DNA from: Planctomycetota bacterium
GTDB taxonomy: Bacteria; Planctomycetota; PUPC01; JACPCR01
Reading direction: 5' to 3'
Length of the DNA stretch: 12,980 bases
Assembly (NCBI GenBank): GCA_030740295.1
Contig: JASLXP010000577.1
Span: 1-12,980, forward strand
Below are positions 6,270 to 12,883 of this stretch, in pieces; the stretch's first letter is position 1; each line of letters starts with the position of its first letter. Made by a program: the position numbers and the translations under genes. The notes under the pieces were generated by a model. The model saw only the letters and a list, made by a program, of their open reading frames with translations. It was not told the DNA's origin and made no database searches.

Positions 6270-7586
6270 CTAATCGCCCACACTCTTCAAAAGCTCCTCA
6301 GCCAGAATCCGATTAGCTTTCACTGAGAAGTGAAAGTCTTCCGTCAGGAAGATATCTGCTTCTGAAGCTAACCTCTCGCCTGGATCCACTAATCCAGCGC
6401 CCGGTCTTAGTTTCAAGAATTCCTGAACGGAACCAATGAAGGCCTGCCGCACCTCCTGCTCTGAAGGTTCAAGCTTCATTCCGTGCGAAACCAGGTAATC
6501 GTCAACGCGGTCGGCAATGGCCTTTATCTCAGTGGGCCGCAAATCATATGGTGAGGGGAGAAGCATTATCTGAATTTCAGGCGGATCAGGTGCTTCGCCC
6601 ACGAGCCTGGATAACTTCCAAAAGCAGTAACGCAACCGTTCTTTCAGTTCGTTAAACAGGCCAGGTAAACTTGCCAGGTAGAGACGTTGGATTCCGCCCT
6701 GGTGGAGTGAGCCTTTGTTAAAGCTCTCAATGAACCCCTCATGTGCATGCATCCTGTCTTGAAAGTTTTCGTCATATTTCAGATCGGCTGGCCCGAAACC
6801 CTGTCCCGGCAAAACTTTCAGCTTTTTTCGTTCTTCTCTTAACTTAGTTCTGGCTACGATTCTCTGGCTTGGGCTAAGCTCTTTGGGCGGTGAAAATGTT
6901 ACGTCCATGACCACTGGGCCCATTTCGCAGTATTGGCTTCCTTCTTTAGCCAGATAATTTGGGCGTGTCTCGGGCAAAAGCTCGATGAGGTCGTTAGAAA
7001 GTGTAAACGCGAATATCACTAAGTCAGGGTCGAACTGAATACCCAGATTTTCATATCGAAGGATGTGGTCGAAAGCGCTGCTGGCGCTCATCCCAGCATT
7101 AATGACCCGTACATTCGTTCTTCCGTTTTTTATTAGCAGTTTCTGAAGCAACTGCGGAAAGGCATGGGCATTCGGACAATAACCTTCTGTATTACTGTCA
7201 CCGAATATCATGATGCGATATTCGCCGTCCGGTTTCTGAAGGGGGTTGTCTTCGTCATTCGGGAAGCCATACCTGTCAAAGCTTTTGACAAAATCGCCGC
7301 CTGGCGGATCAGTCCATTTGGCCATCTCGAGCATTTTACGCTCCCATTGAAAATTCCACTGTCGAGTCAGGCCAATAAAATGTGTTCCCGGTGGAAAGGG
7401 CGACTTAAGAATCTGCTCCTTGAGTGAGAGTGGCGAATAAACCGCTCGAACTGCTGGCTCCTCGTTACCAGACGAAAGGTCTGCCAGCAGGTTTATGACT
7501 CTGGATGCGAGAACGCCGCAGATAAACATTAACAACCCGAATATGGCGAGCCGGGCCTTCTGTCTATTCTCTTCTTTAGGTGTCAT
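6270..7586 (-). CDS. Membrane-anchored SGNH/GDSL-family hydrolase
   Basis: A 438-residue protein with one N-terminal membrane segment (about residues 11-33) and probably an extracytoplasmic catalytic domain. SGNH blocks are readable: block I IFGDSNTEG with nucleophile S131, block II VINAGMSASSAF (G165), block III FTLSND (N198), and block V near the C-terminus, EDFHFSVKAN with H419. Block III has Ser where Gly is usual, and the usual D-x-x-H reads E-D-F-H (E416 in the Asp position, D417 next to it). Such proteins de-esterify or acetylate surface polysaccharides; the acceptor cannot be told here. GAGG sits nine bases before ATG. It starts 18 bases after the glycosyltransferase stop, so the two are probably co-transcribed and may modify the same glycan. 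Confidence 0.82.
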   Translation of the reverse strand: MTPKEENRQKARLAIFGLLMFICGVLASRVINLLADLSSGNEEPAVRAVYSPLSLKEQILKSPFPPGTHFIGLTRQWNFQWERKMLEMAKWTDPPGGDFVKSFDRYGFPNDEDNPLQKPDGEYRIMIFGDSNTEGYCPNAHAFPQLLQKLLIKNGRTNVRVINAGMSASSAFDHILRYENLGIQFDPDLVIFAFTLSNDLIELLPETRPNYLAKEGSQYCEMGPVVMDVTFSPPKELSPSQRIVARTKLREERKKLKVLPGQGFGPADLKYDENFQDRMHAHEGFIESFNKGSLHQGGIQRLYLASLPGLFNELKERLRYCFWKLSRLVGEAPDPPEIQIMLLPSPYDLRPTEIKAIADRVDDYLVSHGMKLEPSEQEVRQAFIGSVQEFLKLRPGAGLVDPGERLASEADIFLTEDFHFSVKANRILAEELLKSVGD

Positions 7587-7604
7587 GCAGGACTGCCTCG
7601 CCTC

Positions 7605-8648
7605 TTACACAAACTCAGGCACTGAAATGTTCCTCATTGCCTCCTCTTTATTCCAGCCCATATCCTGAACGATGTTAATTCTGTATTCCTCAAGTAAGGA
7701 GCGACCCTCTGGTGACCGCGATAATTGGGAATCCGGGATCGCATTATTCAACACCTGCAATGCTATATCAGCAGCGACCTCCAGACGTTTAAATACATAT
7801 ATCGCCTGATTTGCGTAAAGCCGAGGTAGTTTAGTTCCGGCAGCGAAAGTAGAGAGCGGCTGCCTGTCGTACGCGGTTCGGCGGCCTTGGCCAATGATTC
7901 CTCCATTCAAAAGGATTTCCAGGGCTGGAACGGTTTCCACTCCGAAGTGTCCCATCCGCATTTCACCATATTGATTGGACGCCTTTCTAATAGATGAAAT
8001 AAGAAGTTCGGCGGCCGCTCTTGAATAGATTTTGTAGCCACTTTCCAAGTCAGGTATTTGAGACCTGCCAGAAATCCATTGAGTGTTGATGATTCTGCCT
8101 TCTCGAGCGAGGACGAATTTAGTGCATTCCCAAAGGCAGGCGTTGTGCAGCAGTTCGAATTCTCCACGCCAGAAGCCCATTGGCCGGGCAATATCAGGCC
8201 GGACGCCGACAACCATTACTTGATCCGTATTTTCTTCGTTCTGAATCTGTAGATGAAGGCGAACTAAATGGGGCAGATCGAATATAGAGTGATCGTTGTC
8301 ATCGTCCCTGACACAGAAATGGGTGATGTCATGGTTCTTTAGGAGTTCTTCAAATCCACTGGCTACGGTCAGACCTTTGCCGCCATTTTCAGGAAGCTCC
8401 AGTATGCGGAATGAGCCTCCAGATTCCGTTTGAAATTCATCAGCTAATTCACGAGCCAAATTCGTTGCCCATGGCGCACCATCAATCGCGACCAACACAT
8501 TACTCCAATCCACAAAACGGGGGCAGTCTTTGAGGGTAGCCCGCAAGAGATCCGTGACCTGTACGGTATTACTGTCCTGGGGGAACCAGACAGGGACGAC
8601 CATTCCCAGGTGGTTCCGCATGATTTCATTGAGCACGTTCATGAGCAT
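7605..8648 (-). CDS. GT2/DPM1-like glycosyltransferase
   Basis: A soluble protein of about 347 residues without membrane segments. Features of a GT-A fold transferase, numbered from the chosen start: an opening strand (MVVPVWFPQD), ENGGKG near 87-92 in the place of the usual 'N-x-G-K-G', a DxD-like VRDDDND (acidic triplet 115-117) and DLESGYKIYSRAAAELL (from 200), which parallels 'D-x-x-S-G-x-K-x-F-x-R-x-A' of DPM1/GtrB-type enzymes. These are followed by a conserved Glu in FGVETVPALEILLNGGII. Sugar donor and acceptor cannot be named. The start is uncertain: ATG at 8648 or 8642, or a GTG at 8720 that would overlap the HD gene by 11 bases. I prefer 8648 because residues upstream of it are not family-like and are encoded across a palindrome. 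It is followed closely by the SGNH gene. Confidence 0.75.
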   Translation of the reverse strand: MLMNVLNEIMRNHLGMVVPVWFPQDSNTVQVTDLLRATLKDCPRFVDWSNVLVAIDGAPWATNLARELADEFQTESGGSFRILELPENGGKGLTVASGFEELLKNHDITHFCVRDDDNDHSIFDLPHLVRLHLQIQNEENTDQVMVVGVRPDIARPMGFWRGEFELLHNACLWECTKFVLAREGRIINTQWISGRSQIPDLESGYKIYSRAAAELLISSIRKASNQYGEMRMGHFGVETVPALEILLNGGIIGQGRRTAYDRQPLSTFAAGTKLPRLYANQAIYVFKRLEVAADIALQVLNNAIPDSQLSRSPEGRSLLEEYRINIVQDMGWNKEEAMRNISVPEFV

Positions 8649-8650
8649 TG

Positions 8651-8687
8651 CGCGTAGTATGTCTATGAGTAGTGGACATACTATGCG
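8651..8687. promoter_or_regulatory. Near-perfect 13-bp inverted repeat directly upstream of the glycosyltransferase
   Basis: The arms CGCGTAGTATGTC (8651-8663) and GACATACTATGCG (8675-8687) pair at 12 of 13 positions around an 11-base centre. The inner nine pairs are perfect. It ends two bases before the preferred ATG and begins 23 bases after the HD stop. It could be an operator for a dimeric repressor, or an mRNA hairpin that hides the start codon region. No T run follows, so it is not a standard terminator. Confidence 0.55.
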
Positions 8688-8709
8688 GAAATGTAATTCG
8701 AGCGTCCAT

Positions 8710-10032
8710 CTATCTGCCACTCTCGGTGACCATGTTCCGCTGGCCTATCAGTTCCTCACAGATATGCCCGGCCTTTTGCAGCATGTCCTCTCTGCCTCGG
8801 CGCAGATAAACATTGAATCGCCAGAGAGCACGGTGCTTTTCGAGCAGGACTTCTACTTCCGGATATCGAAGGTCGCTGAGCGAGACGGGCGATCCGCTGT
8901 CGACTTTCACTTTTACCCGCGCTTCTTTGAGTGCCATTTTGGCGGACGGACAGTACACGAGCACTTCGCCGTGAGAGATCCCCAGTGCGTTGGCGACCTC
9001 TTCCTCCAGTTTACCTCTCTCGCCATCCTCGTTGAGATGAAAACGCTTTTCAAGATCGGCCTCTACGCCTGGTCCGACTCCAACACCGCCCATCCCACCC
9101 GGGCGGAGAAGATATGCACAGCGATAAAATCGGTGTGCATTGAGATCATCCACAAGCATCTTTGCATCCGGATCTTCTTTGCCGCGCTCGCCAAGCAGAT
9201 AAAGGAAGCTGTCGTCACGGAGGTCAAATAATTCTTCCTGACGTATGCGTCCAGCATCCAGCGTGAGCTCGAGCGCTTTTGAAATCATCGCGCCGGAGAC
9301 CACTTTGCCGTGATGATAATAAACGCGCTCGGTCAGCGTGTATCGCAGCCTGAGTAGATGCACAAGCTCAGTCAGTGCGTCCGGCCTGAAACGGCCGCTC
9401 TGCTGAAGATCAAAAACGAGCTCGCCGTTGTAGACGGTCAGGTAGCGATAGATGCGCTCGTCGTAATCCTGCCGCAGCCCACAGAAAAAAGCGTCCCGTT
9501 TGAGGTAATCAAGCAGGTCTGCGCAGACGGTACCGGCAATAATCTCGCGCATAAGCTTGAGGTCCGGATCGAGGCCTGAATCTTTTGACAGGATGGCGCT
9601 GACGGAATCTTTGAGGCCGGTAGCTTCGAGGAGCGGGCCAATGGGGGCGTTGTCAAGAAAGTAATTCAGGCGGTCGGGGCTTTCGTCGTGCCGGGCAAAA
9701 ACTCGGCGTTCGTCTTCGAAAGTGTGGCCGAAGGGAATGTGTGTGATGTCGTGCAGCAGAGCGGCCATGCAGATGGCCGCTTCTTCATTCTTGAGCAGTT
9801 CGCTGCGGCCCGATTGCGCCCGCAGAGCGGTGAGCATTTTCTTCACCAGCCAGCATGTGCCCAAGCTATGTTCGAAGCGCGTGTGTGTAGCGGACGGAAA
9901 GACGAGCGATGAGGTGCCAAGCTGCTTGATTCCGCGCATGCGCTGGAAGGGCTGCGTGTCCACAATCTCGACCTCAGCCGGGCTGAGCTCAATATCACCG
10001 TGGATTGTGTCGCGTAGGGTCTTGTTGCGCAT
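8710..10032 (-). CDS. SAMHD1-like HD-domain phosphohydrolase (probable dNTP triphosphohydrolase)
   Basis: A 440-residue cytoplasmic HD-superfamily protein whose N-terminal half follows human SAMHD1 closely: DTIHGDIELSP, DTQPFQRMRGIKQLG, TRFEHSLG, LLHDITHIPFGHTFE, LLDYLKRDAFFCG. The metal ligands are present (H55, H94-D95, D172), as are residues matching the SAMHD1 catalytic pair (H98, H115) and substrate contacts (Y176, D180). The C-terminal half looks like the helical and regulatory region of the family. Such enzymes cleave dNTPs to nucleosides and triphosphate, setting dNTP pools; some bacterial relatives act against phage. Activity and nucleotide preference are inferred. The start ATG is followed at once by family sequence, though its ribosome site is weak. 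It lies 75 bases after the FmdB-like gene, with two hairpins between. Confidence 0.88.
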   Translation of the reverse strand: MRNKTLRDTIHGDIELSPAEVEIVDTQPFQRMRGIKQLGTSSLVFPSATHTRFEHSLGTCWLVKKMLTALRAQSGRSELLKNEEAAICMAALLHDITHIPFGHTFEDERRVFARHDESPDRLNYFLDNAPIGPLLEATGLKDSVSAILSKDSGLDPDLKLMREIIAGTVCADLLDYLKRDAFFCGLRQDYDERIYRYLTVYNGELVFDLQQSGRFRPDALTELVHLLRLRYTLTERVYYHHGKVVSGAMISKALELTLDAGRIRQEELFDLRDDSFLYLLGERGKEDPDAKMLVDDLNAHRFYRCAYLLRPGGMGGVGVGPGVEADLEKRFHLNEDGERGKLEEEVANALGISHGEVLVYCPSAKMALKEARVKVKVDSGSPVSLSDLRYPEVEVLLEKHRALWRFNVYLRRGREDMLQKAGHICEELIGQRNMVTESGR

Positions 10033-10052
10033 GAATGATTCTTAGAGAGTGA

Positions 10053-10067
10053 CAGGTTCGTAACCTG
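10053..10067. repeat. Short inverted repeat in the FmdB-HD spacer
   Basis: CAGGTT-CGT-AACCTG is a perfect 6-bp inverted repeat with a three-base loop. It lies eight bases from the larger hairpin at 10076, between two genes of the same strand and close to the start of the HD gene. Confidence 0.5.
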
Positions 10068-10075
10068 CCTTATGA

Positions 10076-10100
10076 GAATTCCGGCCCACGGCCGGAATTC
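10076..10100. repeat. Perfect 11-bp inverted repeat with three-base loop
   Basis: GAATTCCGGCC, CAC, GGCCGGAATTC: all 11 positions pair, giving a very stable hairpin in RNA. It starts eight bases beyond the end of the FmdB-like gene. The minus-strand continuation (TCATAAGG) has no T run, so it would be an unusual terminator. An mRNA-stabilising, processing or attenuating hairpin between the two genes, or a mobile repeat remnant, fit as well. Confidence 0.65.
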
Positions 10101-10107
10101 AGACACG

Positions 10108-10293
10108 TCAGCCAGCGGGCGGACAGGCCGCCTGAGTCTTATTTCTCGATCCGGAAGAGAAACAGGACAGGATTCTCTCTGTATTTTTGCCGCTGCACTT
10201 CGGGCACAGCAGTCCTTTCTTTTTTGCACGAGACGGTTGGATTTTTTCGAAGACCTCTCTGCAGTCCTTACATTCGTATTCGTAGATTGGCAT
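10108..10293 (-). CDS. FmdB-type zinc-ribbon protein
   Basis: A 61-residue protein opening with MPIYEYECKDC, the hallmark of the FmdB/CxxC_CxxC putative regulatory family. Two CxxC pairs (C8-x2-C11 and CPKC near residue 30) should bind one zinc. The tail is short and ends in a Cys/Pro segment. The family's role is unsettled; it was named for a gene next to formamidase, and members are often annotated as putative regulators. AGGAG (10300-10304 on the minus strand) six bases before ATG supports the start. It is the first gene of the minus-strand series leading into the HD gene. Confidence 0.88.
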   Translation of the reverse strand: MPIYEYECKDCREVFEKIQPSRAKKKGLLCPKCSGKNTERILSCFSSGSRNKTQAACPPAG

Positions 10294-10425
10294 TCAGCTC
10301 TCCTGTCTCATTGGAATTCAGGTGCGGGGAATTTAGCGGCTTCTCCAGGGCGTTCAACAATTGCCTGCAGCGCGGAATCAGGCCACTTCAGAGCAGAGGT
10401 GTCAGGCAAAGTAAAAGCCTTTCTC

Positions 10426-10431
10426 TATAAT
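10426..10431 (+). promoter_or_regulatory. Possible -10 box TATAAT before the small membrane protein gene
   Basis: A consensus TATAAT lies 34 bases before the candidate start at 10466, in the 172-base spacer between the divergent FmdB-like and membrane protein genes. No good -35 is found 16-18 bases upstream (CAGGCA is weak). It may drive the membrane protein and the phosphonate fusion gene together. Confidence 0.4.
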
Positions 10432-10465
10432 CCCCCGCCTCAATCCACCTGACTGAAACAGAACA

Positions 10466-10873
10466 ATGTGCCGGCCCCGATTTATGAAAGCTTCACGAAT
10501 TCTCATTTTCCTGCTCTGCATGTTTGGTGTGCGATGGATGGCACTGCAGGCCCCGACTTCATCCCTGCTTGGTTCATCATCGAGCCTCTATGCACAGAGA
10601 GCCCCCATCCAAAGTAAGAAACGCCCAACGGCTACAAAAAGCAGCAACACCTGGATCTGTTTCGTTACGGCAGGCGTCGTAGGCATCGTCGTTTTCTTCC
10701 TCGGCAAGTTAGATCAACAGCAGCAGGAAGCGGAGGAAGAACGCCGGGAAAAAATGAGGGCTGAAAAGCAAAAGGAAACTGAGAAAGAGACTGATGATGA
10801 GCCCGCCGCAGATGGCAAGGAGGAAAAGGAGACAGAGGACGCGGACGATAGTGACGATGAAATCGATCAGTAA
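10466..10873 (+). CDS. Small membrane protein with a highly charged C-terminal tail, function unknown
   Basis: I do not recognise a family. The 135 residues comprise a hydrophobic N-terminus (about 10-29) that could be a signal peptide cleaved after LYA at residue 43, a Ser/Lys-rich linker, a clear membrane segment NTWICFVTAGVVGIVVFFLG (61-80), and a tail of ~50 residues made almost only of Gln, Glu, Lys, Asp and Arg. The tail starts as a likely coiled coil (QQQQEAEEERREKMRAEKQK) and becomes acidic. If the signal is cleaved, the linker would be outside and the charged tail in the cytoplasm. A second start at the Met of MKASRIL (10484) is equally plausible; neither has a ribosome site. The phosphonate fusion gene follows after 42 bases, suggesting one transcript. 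Confidence 0.62.
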   Translation: MCRPRFMKASRILIFLLCMFGVRWMALQAPTSSLLGSSSSLYAQRAPIQSKKRPTATKSSNTWICFVTAGVVGIVVFFLGKLDQQQQEAEEERREKMRAEKQKETEKETDDEPAADGKEEKETEDADDSDDEIDQ

Positions 10874-10915
10874 GTCGGTGATGTTACGTCAGCCCATCAT
10901 TGAGCCCGGAAAACC

Positions 10916-12754
10916 ATGAAAGCAATTATCCTCGCCGCAGGTGTCGGGAACAGGCTCGGCGGCAGCGCGGCCGGCAAGCCCAAATGTCTGTTGAACGTAG
11001 GGGGGCGGACCCTCCTGCACCGGATGCTGGACAGCCTGCAACGGTTTTCGATTTCCCCGGTGATCGTCGTTGGTTACGAGCATCAGCAGATCAGGGATGC
11101 GGTGGCCGCCAGTCATCCCGATCTGAGCGTCGAATTCGTCAGGAACGATGATTTCACCGAAGGCAGCATCGTCTCGCTCTGGTCGGCGCGCGAGCATCTT
11201 GCGCATGACTGCCTGCTGATGGATGCGGATGTTCTGTTTCCGGACGAATTCCTGCAAAGACTCATTGGAACACGGCATTCCGATTCGTTCCTGCTTGACC
11301 GCAGATTTTCCAACGATGGCGAAGCCATGGTTGCCGCGGCAATGGATGGCCAAATGGTTGGCTTCGAGCGCGGCATCTCTGTGGATTACGATATCTGTGG
11401 TGAATCGGTCGGATTCTTCAAGATCTCTGCTGCCACCGGCCAGCATCTCCTGAATGCCATTGAAGCTCGTCTGAAGAACGGTGAACGGGACGAACATTAT
11501 GAGGCCGCCATTCTCGATACACTTAAGGAGCATCCGTTCGGCTATGAGGACGTCACTGGATTGCCCTGGACGGAAGTGGATTTCCCCGAAGACGCGGAAC
11601 TGGCACGAAGCGAAGTACTTCCGCTGATTGAGTCTTCGCTGCCCACCAGAAAGTACACTCTCCTGAATCCCGGGCCGGCGTGCACGACGGATACTGTCCG
11701 CTCCGCTGCCGCATTGGTTCCGGATCTCTGTCACCGTGAAAACGATTTCTTTGATGTCATGCAGGAGGTGCGTGCTGACTTGGTCCATCTCGCGGGAGGT
11801 GTTCCTGATACTCACACCACCGTGATTTTCAGCGGTTCCGGCACAGCGTCGGTCGAAGCCACCATTGCCGGTGTCGTCCCGGACGAGCAACGAATCCTCA
11901 TCATCGACAATGGCGTCTACGGCGATCGCATGGCAAAGATGGCCCAGGCCCACGGACTGCAATTGCGCCGGCTGAAGTATGAATGGACTGAAGCCGCCAG
12001 ACCGGAAGATGTCGACAGCATTCTTTCTGAAGACGATTCGATTTCACACATTGCCGTGGTGCATCACGAGACGACCACTGGCCTGCTGAATCCTGTTCGT
12101 GAAATCGGACAGGTCGCGGCAAAGCACGGTATCCGATTGATCGTCGATGCCATGAGCTCCTTCTGCGGCGAGAGACTGAACGTGGTAGAGGACAACATCG
12201 ATTTTATGGTCAGCAGCTCAAACAAATGTATCCAGGGCCTGCCAGGGCTCAGCTTTGTCGTGGCCCGACGTGACTTCCTGCACGAGCTCGAGGGACGACC
12301 GGCAAGATCGGTCTATCTTGATCTCTACAACCAGTGGAAACAGGAAGAGGCGGGCAACACGCCGTTCACTCCGGCCATCCAGGTCTTCTTCCACTTGCGA
12401 CAGGCCATTGCGGAACTCGAGGCGGAGACGCTCGAAGCGCGCTGGCAACGATATGCAGACTGCGCTCAAGCTCTTCGAAATGGCATGGCTGATCTCGGTT
12501 TCGAGATCCTCGTTGATGAAGGTGTGCGCTCCAATCTGTTGACTGCTTTCCTCTTACCTGAAGGCATCGAATACGATTTGCTTCATGACTCGATGAAGAA
12601 GCGTGGTTACATCATTTACGCCGGGCAGAGCGATCTGAAGAAGATCGCTTTTCGCATTTCAAACCTCGGGAATCTGACTCCTGACGACATGAAAGGTGTG
12701 GTAGTCGCCATCCGTGACTCCATGGCCGAGATGCGGGAGACCCATGCGTCGTGA
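10916..12754 (+). CDS. pntC-phnW: Fused phosphonate cytidylyltransferase (PntC-like) and 2-aminoethylphosphonate:pyruvate transaminase
   Basis: A 612-residue two-domain enzyme. Residues 1 to ~240 are a nucleotidyltransferase: ILAAGVGNRLG with GKPKCLL (K21/K23), the metal-binding DAD at 103-105 and a second acidic site EVDF (220-223). Residues ~245-612 are a PLP-dependent PhnW-type transaminase: LLNPGPACTTDTV, HHETTTGLLNP (383-393), IVDAMSS (D411, for the PLP ring) and SSNKCIQGLPG, with K437 as the predicted Schiff-base lysine. Expected reactions: phosphonoacetaldehyde plus alanine to AEP (the biosynthetic direction), then AEP plus CTP to CMP-AEP, a donor for phosphonolipids or phosphonoglycans. 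A PntC fused to this transaminase is known from Treponema denticola (recalled from the literature). Only a GGA precedes the ATG as a possible ribosome site. No pepM or ppd is in the window. Confidence 0.9.
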   Translation: MKAIILAAGVGNRLGGSAAGKPKCLLNVGGRTLLHRMLDSLQRFSISPVIVVGYEHQQIRDAVAASHPDLSVEFVRNDDFTEGSIVSLWSAREHLAHDCLLMDADVLFPDEFLQRLIGTRHSDSFLLDRRFSNDGEAMVAAAMDGQMVGFERGISVDYDICGESVGFFKISAATGQHLLNAIEARLKNGERDEHYEAAILDTLKEHPFGYEDVTGLPWTEVDFPEDAELARSEVLPLIESSLPTRKYTLLNPGPACTTDTVRSAAALVPDLCHRENDFFDVMQEVRADLVHLAGGVPDTHTTVIFSGSGTASVEATIAGVVPDEQRILIIDNGVYGDRMAKMAQAHGLQLRRLKYEWTEAARPEDVDSILSEDDSISHIAVVHHETTTGLLNPVREIGQVAAKHGIRLIVDAMSSFCGERLNVVEDNIDFMVSSSNKCIQGLPGLSFVVARRDFLHELEGRPARSVYLDLYNQWKQEEAGNTPFTPAIQVFFHLRQAIAELEAETLEARWQRYADCAQALRNGMADLGFEILVDEGVRSNLLTAFLLPEGIEYDLLHDSMKKRGYIIYAGQSDLKKIAFRISNLGNLTPDDMKGVVVAIRDSMAEMRETHAS

Positions 12755-12770
12755 TCCGGAGCACACATTT

Positions 12771-12861
12771 TTTGCTGGCTCACAGGCTGGCAGCAGCAGC
12801 CTATTGCCACAGGATGTTTTCCCATTCGCGGGCTGACAAGCTGGCAGCAGCCCGTCGCCAC
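12771..12861. repeat. Two imperfect direct repeats behind the phosphonate fusion gene
   Basis: Unit one (12771-12810) and unit two (12825-12861) share the pattern T-T-x-G-C-x-GGCT-x-ACA-x-GCTGGCAGCAG, then CC-x3-GCCAC, at a spacing of about 54 bases. Unit two lacks three bases of the CAG series. Unit one contains ACAGGCTGGCAGC, also present on the minus strand behind polA. The units fill most of the 129-base spacer before the next gene. A T6 run just upstream has no good stem. Confidence 0.6.
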
Positions 12862-12883
12862 GTTCTTGACAGGCTCTCGATAA

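Noticed and set aside
8530..9231. A 233-residue plus-strand frame across the HD and glycosyltransferase genes
   Set aside because: It overlaps conserved coding sequence of two genes on the other strand and has no family-like motifs.
10889..11962. A 357-residue open frame on the minus strand opposite the phosphonate fusion gene
   Set aside because: It lies wholly antisense to the nucleotidyltransferase/transaminase domains, whose motifs are unmistakable. Its translation has no recognisable domain and is a by-product of codon bias.
12751..12776. An intrinsic terminator after the phosphonate gene (GTGATCCGGAGCAC before T6)
   Set aside because: The stem is only three outer pairs plus a mismatch with no usable loop; the T run alone is not enough.
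12771..12861. A CRISPR array
   Set aside because: There are only two copies, they are imperfect, spaced by about 14 bases, and there are no cas genes.
12866..12871. TTGACA as a -35 box for the purine phosphorylase gene
   Set aside because: The matching -10 would fall inside the coding sequence, and no TATAAT-like hexamer is there.
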